A DNA stretch of 64,000 nucleotides from Archaeoglobales archaeon (GCA_030055525.1 JASFYJ010000002.1:168189-232188); one strand, 5' to 3'; positions 29,191 through 40,383 are shown, counted from the stretch's first letter. A program made the numbers and translations. The notes: generated by a model from the sequence alone, not told the origin.

Positions 29191-30361
29191 AAAACTTGAA
29201 GGAAAACTCATAGTCCTTGGTGTTACAGGTAGCATAGCAGCTGTTGAATGTGTTAAACTTGCGAGAGAGCTTGCAAGAAGAGGAGCGAAGGTTGTTGCTG
29301 TAATGACCGAAGCTGCTAAAAAGATAATAAATCCATACGCGTTAGAATTCGCAACAGGAAACAGAGTTATAACTGAAATAACTGGAGAAATTGAACATGT
29401 AAAATATTTTGGAGCTGATGGTATAGCGGATTTGTTCTTAATAGCCCCGGCAACTGCCAACACGATATCTAAAATTGCAAATGGTATAGACGATACACCA
29501 GTCACAACTTTTGCAACAACAGCTTTGGGAAGTGGTAAACCGATAATATTAGTCCCAGCCATGCACGAAGCTATGTTAAAAAATAAATTCGTTTTGGAGA
29601 ATATCCAGAAACTTACTTCTCTTGGAATAGAGGTAGTGGATCCAAAATTTGAGGAAGGCAAAGCAAAGTTTCCAGATATAGATGCAATATGCTTATATGT
29701 AGAAAGGGCTCTGTACCCGAAGGAGTTTGATGGCAAAAGGGTGATAGTAACAGCCGGCCCAACTCACGAGCAGATAGATCCAATAAGGTTTATAAGCAAT
29801 AGAAGTTCCGGAATGATGGGTAAAGAGCTTGCACTCGAGTTCTGGCGAAGAGGAGCTGAGGTTGTGCTTATAACCTCAAAACCTTCAAACCTTTCGTTAC
29901 AAAAATTTAAAGAGATCAAAGTCTGGTCTGTAATGGATATGTTGAAGGCGGTGATAGGTGAGATGCAGAGGGGCTGTGATCTTTTCGTATCTTCAGCAGC
30001 AGCATCAGATTTTGTTGTAGAGATGGAGAGTAGAAAGATAAAAACTTCAGAAGAACTTACTTTGAAGCTCAAAGCTGCGCCAAAGATAATAAAGGAGGTT
30101 AGAAAGATATACAATGGAAAGATAATAGGTTTCAAAGCTGAAACTGGGCTTTGCGAAGAAGAGTTACTGAAAGTTGCAAAAGAGAAAATGATCGCAGATT
30201 CGCTTTCAATGGTAGTTGCAAACGATGTTTTAGAGAGAGGCATGGGTACGGAGGATACTAAGGTTGGTGTTATAACGCAAAGATCCGTTGAATGGTTTGA
30301 AGGCCATAAGAGTTTCGTTGCGGAGAAAATTGTTGAAAAATTTATTAAAGATTGCTTATGA
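29156..30361 (+). CDS. coaBC: Phosphopantothenoylcysteine decarboxylase / phosphopantothenate-cysteine ligase
   Basis: LGVTGSIAAVECVKLAREL, PAMHEAM, VTAGPTHEQIDPIRFISNRSSGMMG. Confidence 0.95.
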   Translation: MHLEKIRGKKSRKLEGKLIVLGVTGSIAAVECVKLARELARRGAKVVAVMTEAAKKIINPYALEFATGNRVITEITGEIEHVKYFGADGIADLFLIAPATANTISKIANGIDDTPVTTFATTALGSGKPIILVPAMHEAMLKNKFVLENIQKLTSLGIEVVDPKFEEGKAKFPDIDAICLYVERALYPKEFDGKRVIVTAGPTHEQIDPIRFISNRSSGMMGKELALEFWRRGAEVVLITSKPSNLSLQKFKEIKVWSVMDMLKAVIGEMQRGCDLFVSSAAASDFVVEMESRKIKTSEELTLKLKAAPKIIKEVRKIYNGKIIGFKAETGLCEEELLKVAKEKMIADSLSMVVANDVLERGMGTEDTKVGVITQRSVEWFEGHKSFVAEKIVEKFIKDCL

Positions 30362-31185
30362 TATTTGTCCCGGCTAGTGTTAGCTGCATATTCTCTCCGA
30401 GCTATGGAAAAGATGCCAAAAGCAGCGGAAGCATAGGGGTTGGCTTCACACTTGATCTGGGAATTTTTGCTGAAATTTCAGAAAATATCCTTTTTAATCA
30501 GCGAACGATAGATTTTCCTACAGTAAACTACGTTCTCAAAAAAACAGGGTTGAAGGGGGTAAATATAAAAAGTCAATTACCGCTCGGATGCGGTTTTGGA
30601 ATCAGTGGAGCTTCTGCACTAGCTGCAGCCTTGCTCTCTGAAAAATTTTCTTACATCGAAGCAGCTGACTTAGCGCACGAAGCAGAGGTTGCAAATCTTA
30701 CAGGGCTTGGGGATGTGGGTAATCAGACCTTTGGCGGGGTTGTTGTTAGAAAAAACGCTGCATGTCCTTCAGCGCTTAGTTTTGAAAAATTCTACTTTGA
30801 TGTAGAGCTCGACTTCCTTGTAATTGGAGAGCTTTCAACAAAAGAAGTCTTGAAAGAAAACAGAAGTGAAATAAAAAATGAAGGGAGAATCTGGACTAAA
30901 GAGTTCTTAAAGAAACCAACATTGGAAAATCTGTTTCACTGCTCATACCAATTTGCCAATAGAACGGGTTTAATAGAGTACGTTGACGATGTTGTTGAGG
31001 CTGTAATAAGTTCCGGTGGACTTGCAAGTATGATCATGCTGGGGAAAAGCGTATTCGCCTACAAAGGATTTGAAGCACTTTCGGAGTTTGGAAGACCATT
31101 TAAAGCAAAGATCAGTTGCTGTGGGGTGAGATGGGTTGAAGGTTGCAGCAATTCAAAGCAGATTGGGAGATTTGCAGAGCGCTGA
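30358..31185 (+). CDS. Pantoate kinase (archaeal GHMP kinase)
   Basis: Archaeal PoK-like GHMP motif LPLGCGFGISGASALAAAL; immediately downstream of coaBC. Confidence 0.85.
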   Translation: MIFVPASVSCIFSPSYGKDAKSSGSIGVGFTLDLGIFAEISENILFNQRTIDFPTVNYVLKKTGLKGVNIKSQLPLGCGFGISGASALAAALLSEKFSYIEAADLAHEAEVANLTGLGDVGNQTFGGVVVRKNAACPSALSFEKFYFDVELDFLVIGELSTKEVLKENRSEIKNEGRIWTKEFLKKPTLENLFHCSYQFANRTGLIEYVDDVVEAVISSGGLASMIMLGKSVFAYKGFEALSEFGRPFKAKISCCGVRWVEGCSNSKQIGRFAER

Positions 31186-31918
31186 AAGGTTGGCAAAAAA
31201 CGCTGTTAATACTGGAGCGGAGTTTTTGTTATTTCCAGAGTATTTTGGGTATTCAAAAATTGATCAGAGGCAAACAGAAGAAATTTTAAAGTTTCTAAGG
31301 AATTTCAGTAGGGAGTACGATGTTGTAACGATCGGCAACGTAGTATTGGAAGATGATGGTATTAAAAATAGAGCTCTTGTATATAAGTCTGGAGAGGTTG
31401 TTGGTCATCAGGACAAGATCCACCCGACCAAAGCGGAGATTGCAATGGGGATAAAAAAAGGGAACAGACTAAACGTTATAGAAGTCTCTGGAGTAAGAAT
31501 ATGTGTTTTAATCTGTGCTGATATTCTTTATCCAGAACTTTGCCGCGTTGCAGGTATTAAATGCGTGGACATAGCATTCAATCCTGTTATCAGCTTCAAA
31601 AACTCGGAGTTGCCCGGTTCGAACTACCGTTATTGCCTCTACTTTGCTAGAGCTTTTGACAACGCTTATCTGGTTGTAAAAGCCGGAGGAGTTGGAAAAA
31701 CCTTTACTGGAACGCTCGCTGCTGGTAGGAGCTTGATCGCATCTTTCGATGGAATACTGGCGAAAGCCAGCAGTGAAGATGCAGAAGAAGTCGTTTCTGT
31801 AGATTTTGATGTCAATAGTGTCAGGAAATTCAGGTTACTGAATTACTCTCTTTTTGATCGAAACGTTGAAGCGTACAGCGATCTCCTAGAAGATCACTAT
31901 TGTACGAGCGAAAAGTAG
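31136..31918 (+). CDS. Carbon-nitrogen hydrolase (nitrilase superfamily)
   Basis: MKVAAIQSRLGDLQ, LLFPEYFGYS, HQDKIHPTKAE, VLICADILYPEL; TTG start. Confidence 0.88.
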   Translation: MKVAAIQSRLGDLQSAERLAKNAVNTGAEFLLFPEYFGYSKIDQRQTEEILKFLRNFSREYDVVTIGNVVLEDDGIKNRALVYKSGEVVGHQDKIHPTKAEIAMGIKKGNRLNVIEVSGVRICVLICADILYPELCRVAGIKCVDIAFNPVISFKNSELPGSNYRYCLYFARAFDNAYLVVKAGGVGKTFTGTLAAGRSLIASFDGILAKASSEDAEEVVSVDFDVNSVRKFRLLNYSLFDRNVEAYSDLLEDHYCTSEK

Positions 31919-31957
31919 CAGTAAAGTTTATCTTTACTTGAGCCTGCAAGCCCCTAG

Positions 31958-32299
31958 ATGGACGTGGAATTCGAGGAACATGAAGTAACACATATATTGG
32001 CTGATGAAATATTGTCTTTAATATTAAAGCAGTACTCAGTTGAAGAGCTGATGAGGATAGTTGCCAGTAATGGTAGAAAGAACGTTTACTTGTATTTTAA
32101 GCGTCAAAATCCAAGAAGCGTAAAAATACTTATAGATCATGGTGATAGATTTAGGTATAGATGCGATGATGTAATTTGCGTTCCTATTCCAAAAAAGTTT
32201 GCCCTTCTTGAGCCAGATCCTGCTTACTTCGAGATCACACTTAAAGCGAACTTGATCTTAGCTTTTAGAGGTGCTGATGAAAGGGACCTCTACCCATAA
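31958..32299 (+). CDS. Hypothetical protein
   Basis: Uninterrupted ORF between same-strand genes. Confidence 0.6.
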   Translation: MDVEFEEHEVTHILADEILSLILKQYSVEELMRIVASNGRKNVYLYFKRQNPRSVKILIDHGDRFRYRCDDVICVPIPKKFALLEPDPAYFEITLKANLILAFRGADERDLYP

Positions 32300-32328
32300 T
32301 TTTTTTAGATGCATACACTTCTACATTC

Positions 32329-33366
32329 ATGCACTTCAAAGTTGGTGTGCTCGGTGCAACAGGTATAGTGGGGCAGAAGTTCGTTCAGATGTTGGAAAAA
32401 CACCCGTGGTTCAAAGTAACTGCGCTAGCAGCATCAGAAAAGAGGGTCGGGAAGAAGTATGGAGAAGAAGTAAACTGGTTGGTTTCTTCAGACATTCCGA
32501 AATACGCTGTAGATATGGAAATGCTACCTCTGGATCCAAAATATTTCGACGTAGATATTGTTTTCTCAGCTTTACCAGCAGATGTGGCTAAAGAAGTCGA
32601 ACCAGAATTTGCAAAGGCTGGGATAATAGTTGCCAGTAATGCTTCGGCCTTTAGGATGGATGATGACGTACCTCTAATCATTCCAGAAGTTAATCCGGAT
32701 CATCTAAAGCTTATAGAAGTCCAGAAGAAGAACAGAGGATGGGAAGGATGCATAGTTACTAATCCCAACTGTACGACGATCATGCTCGTGATATCTCTGA
32801 AGCCTTTACTTGAGCTGGGGCTTAAGTATGTAAAGATTGCAAGTATGCAAGCCTTAAGCGGAGCAGGGTATCCCGGAGTCCCATCGCTTGCAATTTACGA
32901 CAACGTCATACCATTCATAGAGAATGAAGAAAAGAAGGTTGAAACTGAGACACTAAAACTCCTTGGCCGCTTTGATGGTATGCAGATAAAGATGGCACCG
33001 ATAAGTGTTTCGGCTTCATGTCACAGAGTACCCGTACTCGATGGACATACCGAGGCAGTTTGGGTGGGCTTTGATCGGGAGATTTCTGTAGAAGAGGTTT
33101 CAAAGGCCTTTGAGTCGCTAAAGCCACTACCACTTCCAACTTCACCTGAGAAAGTGATAATAGTGAGAAAGGAGAAAGATAGACCTCAGCCCAGATTGGA
33201 CAGGGATTCTGGAAATGGAATGAGTGTGGTAGTTGGAAGGATCAGAAAGAGCGATAGAAACGAGATTAAATACATAGTTTTAGGTCACAACACTGTCAGA
33301 GGTGCCGCTGGGGCGAGTATACTCAACGCTGAACTCATGGTCAAGGAAGGGCTTATAAAAAAGTAA
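32329..33366 (+). CDS. asd: Aspartate-semialdehyde dehydrogenase
   Basis: [44 protein letters not shown]. Confidence 0.96.
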   Translation: MHFKVGVLGATGIVGQKFVQMLEKHPWFKVTALAASEKRVGKKYGEEVNWLVSSDIPKYAVDMEMLPLDPKYFDVDIVFSALPADVAKEVEPEFAKAGIIVASNASAFRMDDDVPLIIPEVNPDHLKLIEVQKKNRGWEGCIVTNPNCTTIMLVISLKPLLELGLKYVKIASMQALSGAGYPGVPSLAIYDNVIPFIENEEKKVETETLKLLGRFDGMQIKMAPISVSASCHRVPVLDGHTEAVWVGFDREISVEEVSKAFESLKPLPLPTSPEKVIIVRKEKDRPQPRLDRDSGNGMSVVVGRIRKSDRNEIKYIVLGHNTVRGAAGASILNAELMVKEGLIKK

Positions 33367-33398
33367 TTCCAAGTTGGAGGAAAAACTATTTTTAAATT

Positions 33399-33914
33399 TT
33401 GTCATCACCAGTTTTTGTGATAGACATACCGGAGAAGGTGCTTTACGAGGCTGAAGTTTACGAGATAAACGATGGTTTGCAGGTTAAGCGAGGGGTTGTA
33501 AAGATAACAGAAGACAGGATGGTATTTGAAAGTCGGGGAAGTTTAAGTGTAGTACATTTGGACGATATAAAAATGCTCAAGGTAGAAAAGAGTGAAAAAA
33601 TTGGTTATATAATTTCTGGAGCTATATTTTTACTAGCATCAGTAGTTTCTTTCATTTTCGGGATTCTTGCAGGCATTGCCACGTTTACCTCAGCTTTGGT
33701 TTATCTGATACTACCAATCGTTTTTACTTTTCTATCTGTTTTGCTGATCTACTGGTGGTACATGACTCGTTCATGGCTACTCATACTAACTACAGCATTC
33801 GAGAGAGACCTAAAGATCAGGGGTAAAAGTTTAGAGGATCTAACAAAGATCGCTAACGCAATAGAGCTAGTAAAGATGGGTGCAGTTAGAAGATTACAGA
33901 GAAAAGAAGTTTAA
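33399..33914 (+). CDS. Membrane protein with N-terminal PH-like region
   Basis: Beta-rich N-term, two hydrophobic segments ([33 protein letters not shown]). Confidence 0.6.
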   Translation: MSSPVFVIDIPEKVLYEAEVYEINDGLQVKRGVVKITEDRMVFESRGSLSVVHLDDIKMLKVEKSEKIGYIISGAIFLLASVVSFIFGILAGIATFTSALVYLILPIVFTFLSVLLIYWWYMTRSWLLILTTAFERDLKIRGKSLEDLTKIANAIELVKMGAVRRLQRKEV

Positions 33915-34915
33915 TCTGTTCTCTTCTTTCTACCCTTCTCCTCCTCAACGTCTTCTATGCCTTTCTCCGTTACTTTAAAAAGCACCTCAGCCTCAGGCAG
34001 GTGTGGTGAATCAACGAGGCGTGCAACTCTAACTTCTGCTTTTGCCTTCTTGAGGTAGACTCTATAAGTTGCTGTGTGCGCAACTATATGCCCTCCAACG
34101 GGTTTGGTTGGATCTCCATAGATGATATCTGGTCTTGCCATAACTTGGTTGGTTACAACTATTGCAGCATTGAATATCTCACCAAAACGCATAAGATCAT
34201 GCATGTGTCTATTAAGTTTCTGCTGCCTATCTGCAAGCGTTCCTCTGCCAATGTACTCAGCTCTGAAGTGGGCTGTAAGAGAGTCCACAATCAAAAGCCT
34301 CACAGGTCTGCCTTCTCTCTTTAATTTCTCAGCTAATTCTTTCGCATTGTCGACAAGTAACATCTGGTGGTTCGAATTGTAAGCTTGAGCTACGTAAATG
34401 TTTTTAAGAACTTCTTCAGGATCCAAACCTTTCGCGGTTGCCATCTGGTATATCCTTTCGGGTCGGAAGGTGTTTTCTGTATCTATTACAATCGCCGAAC
34501 CGTTTAGTCCTCCTTTATCTTCTGGCAATTGAACATTTACAGCAAGTTGATGGCAAAGCTGGGTCTTACCACTACCAAACTCTCCGAAAAGTTCTGTTAT
34601 AGATTGGGTCTCAATTCCTCCGCCTAAAAGACTGTCTAAACTTACGCTACCTGTTGTGATCTTTTTTAGGTTCTTCTTTCTCTCTAAAACCTTGTCTCCA
34701 CTTTCGAATCCGCCAACATTTGCAAGCTTTCTTGCTGCCTGAATTATTTCAAAAGCTTTAGATTCTCCAATACCGCCAACTGAACACAGTTCTGCAGGAG
34801 AAGCAACAGCAATAGATTCTATTGTATAGAATCCAGCCTCTCTTAATTTTCTCGCTGTTTCTGCGCCAACTCCTGGCAGTTCTTCAAGATCTATAATTCT
34901 ATTCTCCATCATCAA
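33911..34915 (-). CDS. radA: DNA repair and recombination protein RadA
   Basis: HhH N-term [16 protein letters not shown], Walker [17 protein letters not shown]. Confidence 0.98.
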   Translation of the reverse strand: MMMENRIIDLEELPGVGAETARKLREAGFYTIESIAVASPAELCSVGGIGESKAFEIIQAARKLANVGGFESGDKVLERKKNLKKITTGSVSLDSLLGGGIETQSITELFGEFGSGKTQLCHQLAVNVQLPEDKGGLNGSAIVIDTENTFRPERIYQMATAKGLDPEEVLKNIYVAQAYNSNHQMLLVDNAKELAEKLKREGRPVRLLIVDSLTAHFRAEYIGRGTLADRQQKLNRHMHDLMRFGEIFNAAIVVTNQVMARPDIIYGDPTKPVGGHIVAHTATYRVYLKKAKAEVRVARLVDSPHLPEAEVLFKVTEKGIEDVEEEKGRKKRTD

Positions 34916-34967
34916 AGAATAGGTCCCAGACTTAATAAAATCTTCCCCAAAATTTCAAAAAAGAAAA

Positions 34968-35960
34968 TTATAAAATTATATCTATATCTAGTTTTTCTGC
35001 AAGTTCTTTATAGCGATTTCTTATCGTTACCTCCGTAACACCGGCAACCTCTGCAACTTCCCTCTGCGTTCTTCTCTCTCCAAGCAGTATTGATGCAACA
35101 TAAATCGCCGCAGCTGCTACACCTGTTGGCCCCCTACCACTCGTAAGTTCTCTCTCTTCTGCCTTTTTTATTATCTCTATCGCCTTCTTTTGAACTTCTC
35201 CGCTAAGGTTTAATGCAGCACAGAATCTTGGCACGTAATCTGCCGGGCTTGTTGGCATCAGCTTCAATCCAAGTTCTCTCGCAATGAACCTGTAAGTTCT
35301 GCCTATCTCTTTTCTGTCAACTCTCGAATAAGTTGAAATCTCATCAAGCGTCCTTGGCACACCAGCCTGTCTGCATGCTGCATATAGTGCTGCTGCAACT
35401 ACAGCTTCAATACTACGACCTCTAATAAGGTTGCTTTCTATCGCTTTTCTGTAAATAACTGCTGCAACTTCTCTAACGCTCTTTGGTAATCCAAGAGCTG
35501 AAGCCATTCTATCGAGCTCACTGAGGGCAAAAGCTAGATTTCTCTCGGTGGCATTGCTTATTCTTATTCTACGCTGCCATTTTCTTAATCTGAATAGTTG
35601 AGCTCTATTTCTTACAGATATCGCCTTTCCATAGAAGTCCTTGTTACTCCAGTCAATTATAGTCGACAAACCCTTATCGTGTATTGTGTAAGTAACTGGA
35701 GCTCCAACTCTGCTTCTTCTGTCTCTTTGTTCACTATCAAAAGCCCTCCATTCAGGGCCAGCATCTATGTAGCGATCCTCAATTACTAAACCACAGTCTT
35801 GGCAAATGAATTCTCCCCTACGATAATCGCGAATAAGTCTTGGACTACCGCATTCTGGGCAAACTTCTATGTCCTCTTCTCTTTCAATCTCCTTTCTTTC
35901 TAACTCTACTTCCTTTTCTACTTCCTTTTCCTTTACTTTCTCCTTCTCCACTTCCACCAT
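34968..35960 (-). CDS. tfb: Transcription initiation factor IIB
   Basis: [33 protein letters not shown] zinc ribbon, two cyclin repeats. Confidence 0.97.
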   Translation of the reverse strand: MVEVEKEKVKEKEVEKEVELERKEIEREEDIEVCPECGSPRLIRDYRRGEFICQDCGLVIEDRYIDAGPEWRAFDSEQRDRRSRVGAPVTYTIHDKGLSTIIDWSNKDFYGKAISVRNRAQLFRLRKWQRRIRISNATERNLAFALSELDRMASALGLPKSVREVAAVIYRKAIESNLIRGRSIEAVVAAALYAACRQAGVPRTLDEISTYSRVDRKEIGRTYRFIARELGLKLMPTSPADYVPRFCAALNLSGEVQKKAIEIIKKAEERELTSGRGPTGVAAAAIYVASILLGERRTQREVAEVAGVTEVTIRNRYKELAEKLDIDIIL

Positions 35961-36195
35961 ACTCTTTCACCACAAACAACACATCATAATCTTTAGGCGT
36001 TTTTTTATTTGGCTTCACGAGAGCGAAAGGTGAGGAGACTGGACCAATGACATCCTGCACGACGCCTACTGACTCCATTTTTCTGTTGACTACTTTATCC
36101 CCTATCTTAGGGACATTTGCAGGATTCAATTTGACAACTAGCATTCCGCTTTTTGACATGTGTATTAAATTTCCAAGCTCTACGAGTTTTGTCAT
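35884..36195 (-). CDS. gar1: H/ACA RNA-protein component Gar1
   Basis: [20 protein letters not shown] Gar1 core; overlaps tfb N-term by 77 bp. Confidence 0.88.
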   Translation of the reverse strand: MTKLVELGNLIHMSKSGMLVVKLNPANVPKIGDKVVNRKMESVGVVQDVIGPVSSPFALVKPNKKTPKDYDVLFVVKEYGGSGEGESKGKGSRKGSRVRKKGD

Positions 36196-36381
36196 CGAAT
36201 TTATAAGTTTTGCGGTAATGTTTATAACTTTTTCGCTCTGAATATATAAACTTTTTTGTTCCCGTTAAGTTGGGTTGGTACGATTCTTTAGAAAAAGAAA
36301 AGTACCAGAAACATAAATTGCGAACTCAGCATTTTTAACTACTTCCACATTTCAATTCCAATTTAATTACACTCCTTAAAA

Positions 36382-36462
36382 CGCCGGGGGTGGGATTTGA
36401 ACCCACGCGGGCAAAGCCCAACAGCTTAGCAGGCTGTCGCCGTACCACTCGGCAACCCCGGC
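36382..36462 (-). tRNA. tRNA-Ser (GCT)
   Basis: GCCGGGGTTGCCGAGTGGTACGGCGACAGCCTGCTAAGCTGTTGGGCTTTGCCCGCGTGGGTTCAAATCCCACCCCCGGC(G); long variable arm. Confidence 0.93.
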
Positions 36463-36603
36463 TTCAAGCAGGACTAGGGTCTTACTGGTTATAAGATTTT
36501 TCTTGAAGTTTTTAAAGGTTCTCTACCAAGAAAAATTAAATATTTATTAAAATAATTTAATTAAGGAGTGATATTTATTTAGCCAATCATTTAGCGACTT
36601 TAA

Positions 36604-36675
36604 CGGGCTCGCCGGGAGTTGAACCCGGATCGGGGGTTCCGGAGACCCCCAGGATGTCCGCTACCCCACGAGCCC
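36604..36675 (-). tRNA. tRNA-Arg (CCG)
   Basis: GGGCTCGTGGGGTAGCGGACATCCTGGGGGTCTCCGGAACCCCCGATCCGGGTTCAACTCCCGGCGAGCCC(G). Confidence 0.92.
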
Positions 36676-36716
36676 GTATTCGAAACTGTCTTATTTATGA
36701 AGGTGTATTTAAAGCT

Positions 36717-37214
36717 ATGTGGAAGAAGATAGCTGAAAAGTTCGAGAAGTATCCATCACAGATAGCTGTAGCTAGAGAGTTTTTAAGGCTCGGAATATCT
36801 ATAAAGAACGGAAAAGCTTTTTGTGGAAATATAGAGCTTATTCCAACAAAAATTGCTGAGGCTATAGGAGTTGACAGAAAAGTTGTTTTGGCAGCTATTT
36901 CAAACATAGAAAGTGATGAAGAGCTAAGAAAAGTCTTTTCATCCTTGAAGCCTGCGGCAAACATAACAGAAGTTGCAAAAATATTAGGATTTGGAGTACT
37001 TGAAGTTTATGCGGATAGTAGAAAGTTTGGAATCGTTGCTGGAGTAACATCGATCCTTGCAAGGGAAAAGATATCTATACGTTACATGCTCGCAGAGGAT
37101 CCAGAGATAAGTGTGGAGTCGAAGATGATACTTGTTACTGAAACAAAAATACCTGGTAAGTTGATCGACGAGATCCTAAAAATAGATGGTGTAGAGAAGG
37201 TTGTGATAAGCTAG
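36717..37214 (+). CDS. ACT-domain regulator of amino acid metabolism (COG2150-like)
   Basis: C-terminal FGIVAGVTSILAREKISIRYMLAEDPEI ACT-like segment; internal ATG at 36717 preferred since ORF-track start 36654 lies inside tRNA-Arg. Confidence 0.7.
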   Translation: MWKKIAEKFEKYPSQIAVAREFLRLGISIKNGKAFCGNIELIPTKIAEAIGVDRKVVLAAISNIESDEELRKVFSSLKPAANITEVAKILGFGVLEVYADSRKFGIVAGVTSILAREKISIRYMLAEDPEISVESKMILVTETKIPGKLIDEILKIDGVEKVVIS

Positions 37215-37251
37215 AAACCAAACTTTATATAACCTTTGCTTAACAAAAAGC

Positions 37252-38583
37252 ATGCGTTATACCTTAGGTGTCCTATTGTTTTTCTTGTTGGTATTACCGG
37301 CAAGTGCTTTGTCTGTGGATTATCAGATATCTCCAGAAATCCTGTTGCCAGGAGATCTAGCCGACTGCATCCTTGAAATTAAAACCACAGAAGAGGTAAA
37401 AATTAACTCTATCTGGATTACAGGTTATGGAGTTAGCATTGAGCCAAAGAACTTTTACTACGTTGGAAACGTATCTGGGGTTTACAAGTTGCCCTTCTCT
37501 ATAAAAGCGGAGAAACCAGGGAAATTCAATGTTGAAGTTCTCATATCTCTGGAAAATGCGACAATAACGCAGAACATAATGGTTGTTGTTGACGATAAGT
37601 TTCCATCTATCTCACTCACCGAACCACTTTACCTTGGAGAGATAAACTATGCAAAATTTTCGATATCTTCTCCTGTAAAGCTTACAGACGTAAAGATAAG
37701 ACCTCTATTTAACTCCATTCCACAAGAAATTTTTATCGGAAATTTAGATGGAAAAGCGGATTTTCAGCTAAAATTTGAACCCCAAGAAAAGCTGGAGTTT
37801 AAGGTATCCTTCTACAATGGACTGAACTATCATGAAATCGTAAGAAGGGTTGAGGCATCGTACTTGCCTTCAAAGGGGGTTTTTGTGAACGTTAACTCCA
37901 GCCATTCTTCTCTTTACGTTGCAGACTGTACAAAGATAAGTGCTGAAATTTCAAACTTAAGGGGAGATGCTGTATACACTCTTAAAATTAGAGCCTTAAG
38001 TGACCTTGGAACGTTCGATTCCGAATTAAAGGAGCTGAGTAAGCTCGATAGCAAGAGCACTAAAGTTGTAGATTTTGTTTACACGCCACTAAGCAGCGGA
38101 GAAGATACGGTAAAAATTGTCATAGAATTTAAAGATGAATTTGGAAAGGAGTACATTGTCGAGAAGGAACTTAAAATCAAGGTTTTGGATAGCTATCCTT
38201 TGCTACTCAGCCTAACTACAACTGGAATTGGTAAAGTGTCGATAGCTGGAGTTGTAAGTAACGTTGGAAGAAGCGCTGTATACAACGTTTACGTGGTAGC
38301 AACGTGTATTGATAAGGCTGAGGAATTCGTAGGTAACGTAGACCCTTCGGATTACCAAACGTTCGATTTGAGTTTGAGGTGCAACAAGACGGCAAAAGTA
38401 ACTGTAACTTGGACAAACGAAATTGGAAAAAATTTTGAAATAACAAGATTTCTGGAAATTTCTGGTACAGAGAAGGAAGACACCTCTGTTAGTCAGATAT
38501 CTTTGTTTGTCTCATTGGGCGCTTTGGTTTTGGTGATAGCAATAATCTTTGCCATCTTGTGGAGGTATAAGAGAAGAACATGA
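37252..38583 (+). CDS. Secreted/membrane-anchored Ig-like (COG1361-type) protein linked to an ABC exporter
   Basis: Signal peptide MRYTLGVLLFFLLVLPASAL, C-terminal TM and KRRT anchor, beta-rich repeats. Confidence 0.75.
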   Translation: MRYTLGVLLFFLLVLPASALSVDYQISPEILLPGDLADCILEIKTTEEVKINSIWITGYGVSIEPKNFYYVGNVSGVYKLPFSIKAEKPGKFNVEVLISLENATITQNIMVVVDDKFPSISLTEPLYLGEINYAKFSISSPVKLTDVKIRPLFNSIPQEIFIGNLDGKADFQLKFEPQEKLEFKVSFYNGLNYHEIVRRVEASYLPSKGVFVNVNSSHSSLYVADCTKISAEISNLRGDAVYTLKIRALSDLGTFDSELKELSKLDSKSTKVVDFVYTPLSSGEDTVKIVIEFKDEFGKEYIVEKELKIKVLDSYPLLLSLTTTGIGKVSIAGVVSNVGRSAVYNVYVVATCIDKAEEFVGNVDPSDYQTFDLSLRCNKTAKVTVTWTNEIGKNFEITRFLEISGTEKEDTSVSQISLFVSLGALVLVIAIIFAILWRYKRRT

Positions 38584-39266
38584 AGATAATTGAATTGATA
38601 GATGTTCAAAAGATCTACAAAACCCAGTATTATGAAGTTCATGCCCTCAGAGGGATAAGTTTTGACGTTGAGAAGGGGGACTTTTTGATAATAATGGGTC
38701 CTTCGGGAAGTGGTAAGAGCACACTTTTGCATCTGATTGGATGCTTAGATAAGCCAAGCGCAGGAAAAGTTTTGATAAATGGTGTTGAAACATCGAAACT
38801 CAGCGATTTTGAACTTACGAATTTAAGAAGGGACAACATAGGTTTCATATTTCAGCAGTACAATCTCGTATCAACCCTTACAGCTCTTGAAAATGTCGAA
38901 CTTCCAATGCTCTTTAAAGGCACTCCAAAGAATTTAAGACAAAAAAGAGCGAAAGAACTTCTAGAACTTGTCGGGCTTGAAAAGGAGATAGACAGGCGGC
39001 CAAATGAGCTGAGCGGTGGACAGCAGCAAAGAGTTGCGATAGCAAGAGCTTTAGCAAACAGCCCATCTGTTCTACTATGCGATGAACCCACTGGAAATCT
39101 AGATAGCAAAACAGGAGAGCAGATAATGAAAATTATCAGAGATCTAAATGAAGAGAAAGGTGTTACAGTGGTCCTCGTTACTCATGATGTAAATTTGAAA
39201 AAGTTCGGCGATACGGTGATCCACCTTAGAGATGGAAAGATACAGGAGGTAGAGCATGTACATTGA
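38580..39266 (+). CDS. ABC transporter ATP-binding protein (LolD/MacB type)
   Basis: GPSGSGKSTLL, LSGGQQQRVAIARAL, LLCDEPTGNLD. Confidence 0.96.
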   Translation: MKIIELIDVQKIYKTQYYEVHALRGISFDVEKGDFLIIMGPSGSGKSTLLHLIGCLDKPSAGKVLINGVETSKLSDFELTNLRRDNIGFIFQQYNLVSTLTALENVELPMLFKGTPKNLRQKRAKELLELVGLEKEIDRRPNELSGGQQQRVAIARALANSPSVLLCDEPTGNLDSKTGEQIMKIIRDLNEEKGVTVVLVTHDVNLKKFGDTVIHLRDGKIQEVEHVH

Positions 39267-40383
39267 TATCGCCCGGAGAAATCTGGAAAGAGCAAAAATT
39301 AGAAGCGTTTTAGCAGTCGTTGGAATATTTATTGGTGTCATGGCTGTTGGAGCAATAGGAATTTTTGGAGAAAGCTTGAAAGTGGCTGTGATGCAGAACT
39401 TTGAAGATGTAGCAAACGAAATAGTTGTCTATCCGAACCCGCAGCAAGGTTATTCTTACGTTGAAGATAGAGACATCAGGACAATAGAAAAAATACCTGG
39501 AGTTAAATCTGCTATAGCTTTAAGATCCGATGCTTTGTCGCTTGAATTCAAGAACAAAAAAATAATAGCTACAGTATATGCTATGGACGAAAAAAATCTC
39601 AAAGAAATGTTTGAAGCCGATAAAGGTTCAATAAAACTTTCCAGTGGAAGCTGTGTAGTTGGAAAAAGATTGGCAGATTTTCTTTCTTTGAAAATTGGAT
39701 CGAAGATAACTTTGGAAGGAAGAGAACTTAAAGTAGCTGCAATACTGAAAGACGTTGGCGCAAGATTCGATATAAATCCAAACTTTGCCGTCTTGGTTTC
39801 GGAGGATGATTTCAAAAAGATTTCAGGTTCAGAAGTTTCGATGGTTATAGTGAAGGCTGAAAGTCTGGAGGATGTTCCGGAAATAAAAAAGGCCATTGAA
39901 GAGAGGATCAACAAAAAAGAGGAGAAATTGATTGTTGTAGAGATGAAAATGATACTGCAAACAATAGAAAATGCATTTGGGCAAATAAATTTGTTTTTAA
40001 TGGCAATAGCTGCGATTTCGTTGCTTGTGGCTGGAGTCAGCATTCTAAATATAATGCTAATGTCCACGATAGAAAGAACGAAAGAGATCGGAGTAATGAG
40101 AGCAATAGGAGCGCAGAGATCAACAATTTTAAAAATTTTTATAACAGAAGCTGCTATCTTGGGGTTAATCGGTTCGATGATAGGCAGTGCTTTAAGCTTG
40201 GTAGGAGGAATACTGATAGATTACGCAATACTGCAAGACTGGAGCTACGCTTTACAACCTTCAACGGTATTTTACATAATTTTAGGTTTATCTGTCGGGA
40301 TCTCAACAGCAATCTTTAGCGGCCTATATCCAGCCTGGAAGGCAAGCAAGCTTGAGCCAATAGAGGCTCTTAGGTATGAGTAA
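39256..40383 (+). CDS. MacB/FtsX-type ABC transporter permease
   Basis: MacB_PCD-like N-term, ISLLVAGVSILNIMLMSTIERTKEIGVMRAIGAQRSTI, LYPAWKASKLEPIEALRYE. Confidence 0.95.
   Translation: MYIDIARRNLERAKIRSVLAVVGIFIGVMAVGAIGIFGESLKVAVMQNFEDVANEIVVYPNPQQGYSYVEDRDIRTIEKIPGVKSAIALRSDALSLEFKNKKIIATVYAMDEKNLKEMFEADKGSIKLSSGSCVVGKRLADFLSLKIGSKITLEGRELKVAAILKDVGARFDINPNFAVLVSEDDFKKISGSEVSMVIVKAESLEDVPEIKKAIEERINKKEEKLIVVEMKMILQTIENAFGQINLFLMAIAAISLLVAGVSILNIMLMSTIERTKEIGVMRAIGAQRSTILKIFITEAAILGLIGSMIGSALSLVGGILIDYAILQDWSYALQPSTVFYIILGLSVGISTAIFSGLYPAWKASKLEPIEALRYE

Noticed and set aside
36654-36716. N-terminal extension of the ACT-domain ORF
   Set aside because: The extension lies within the tRNA-Arg(CCG) gene; ATG at 36717 is the better start.
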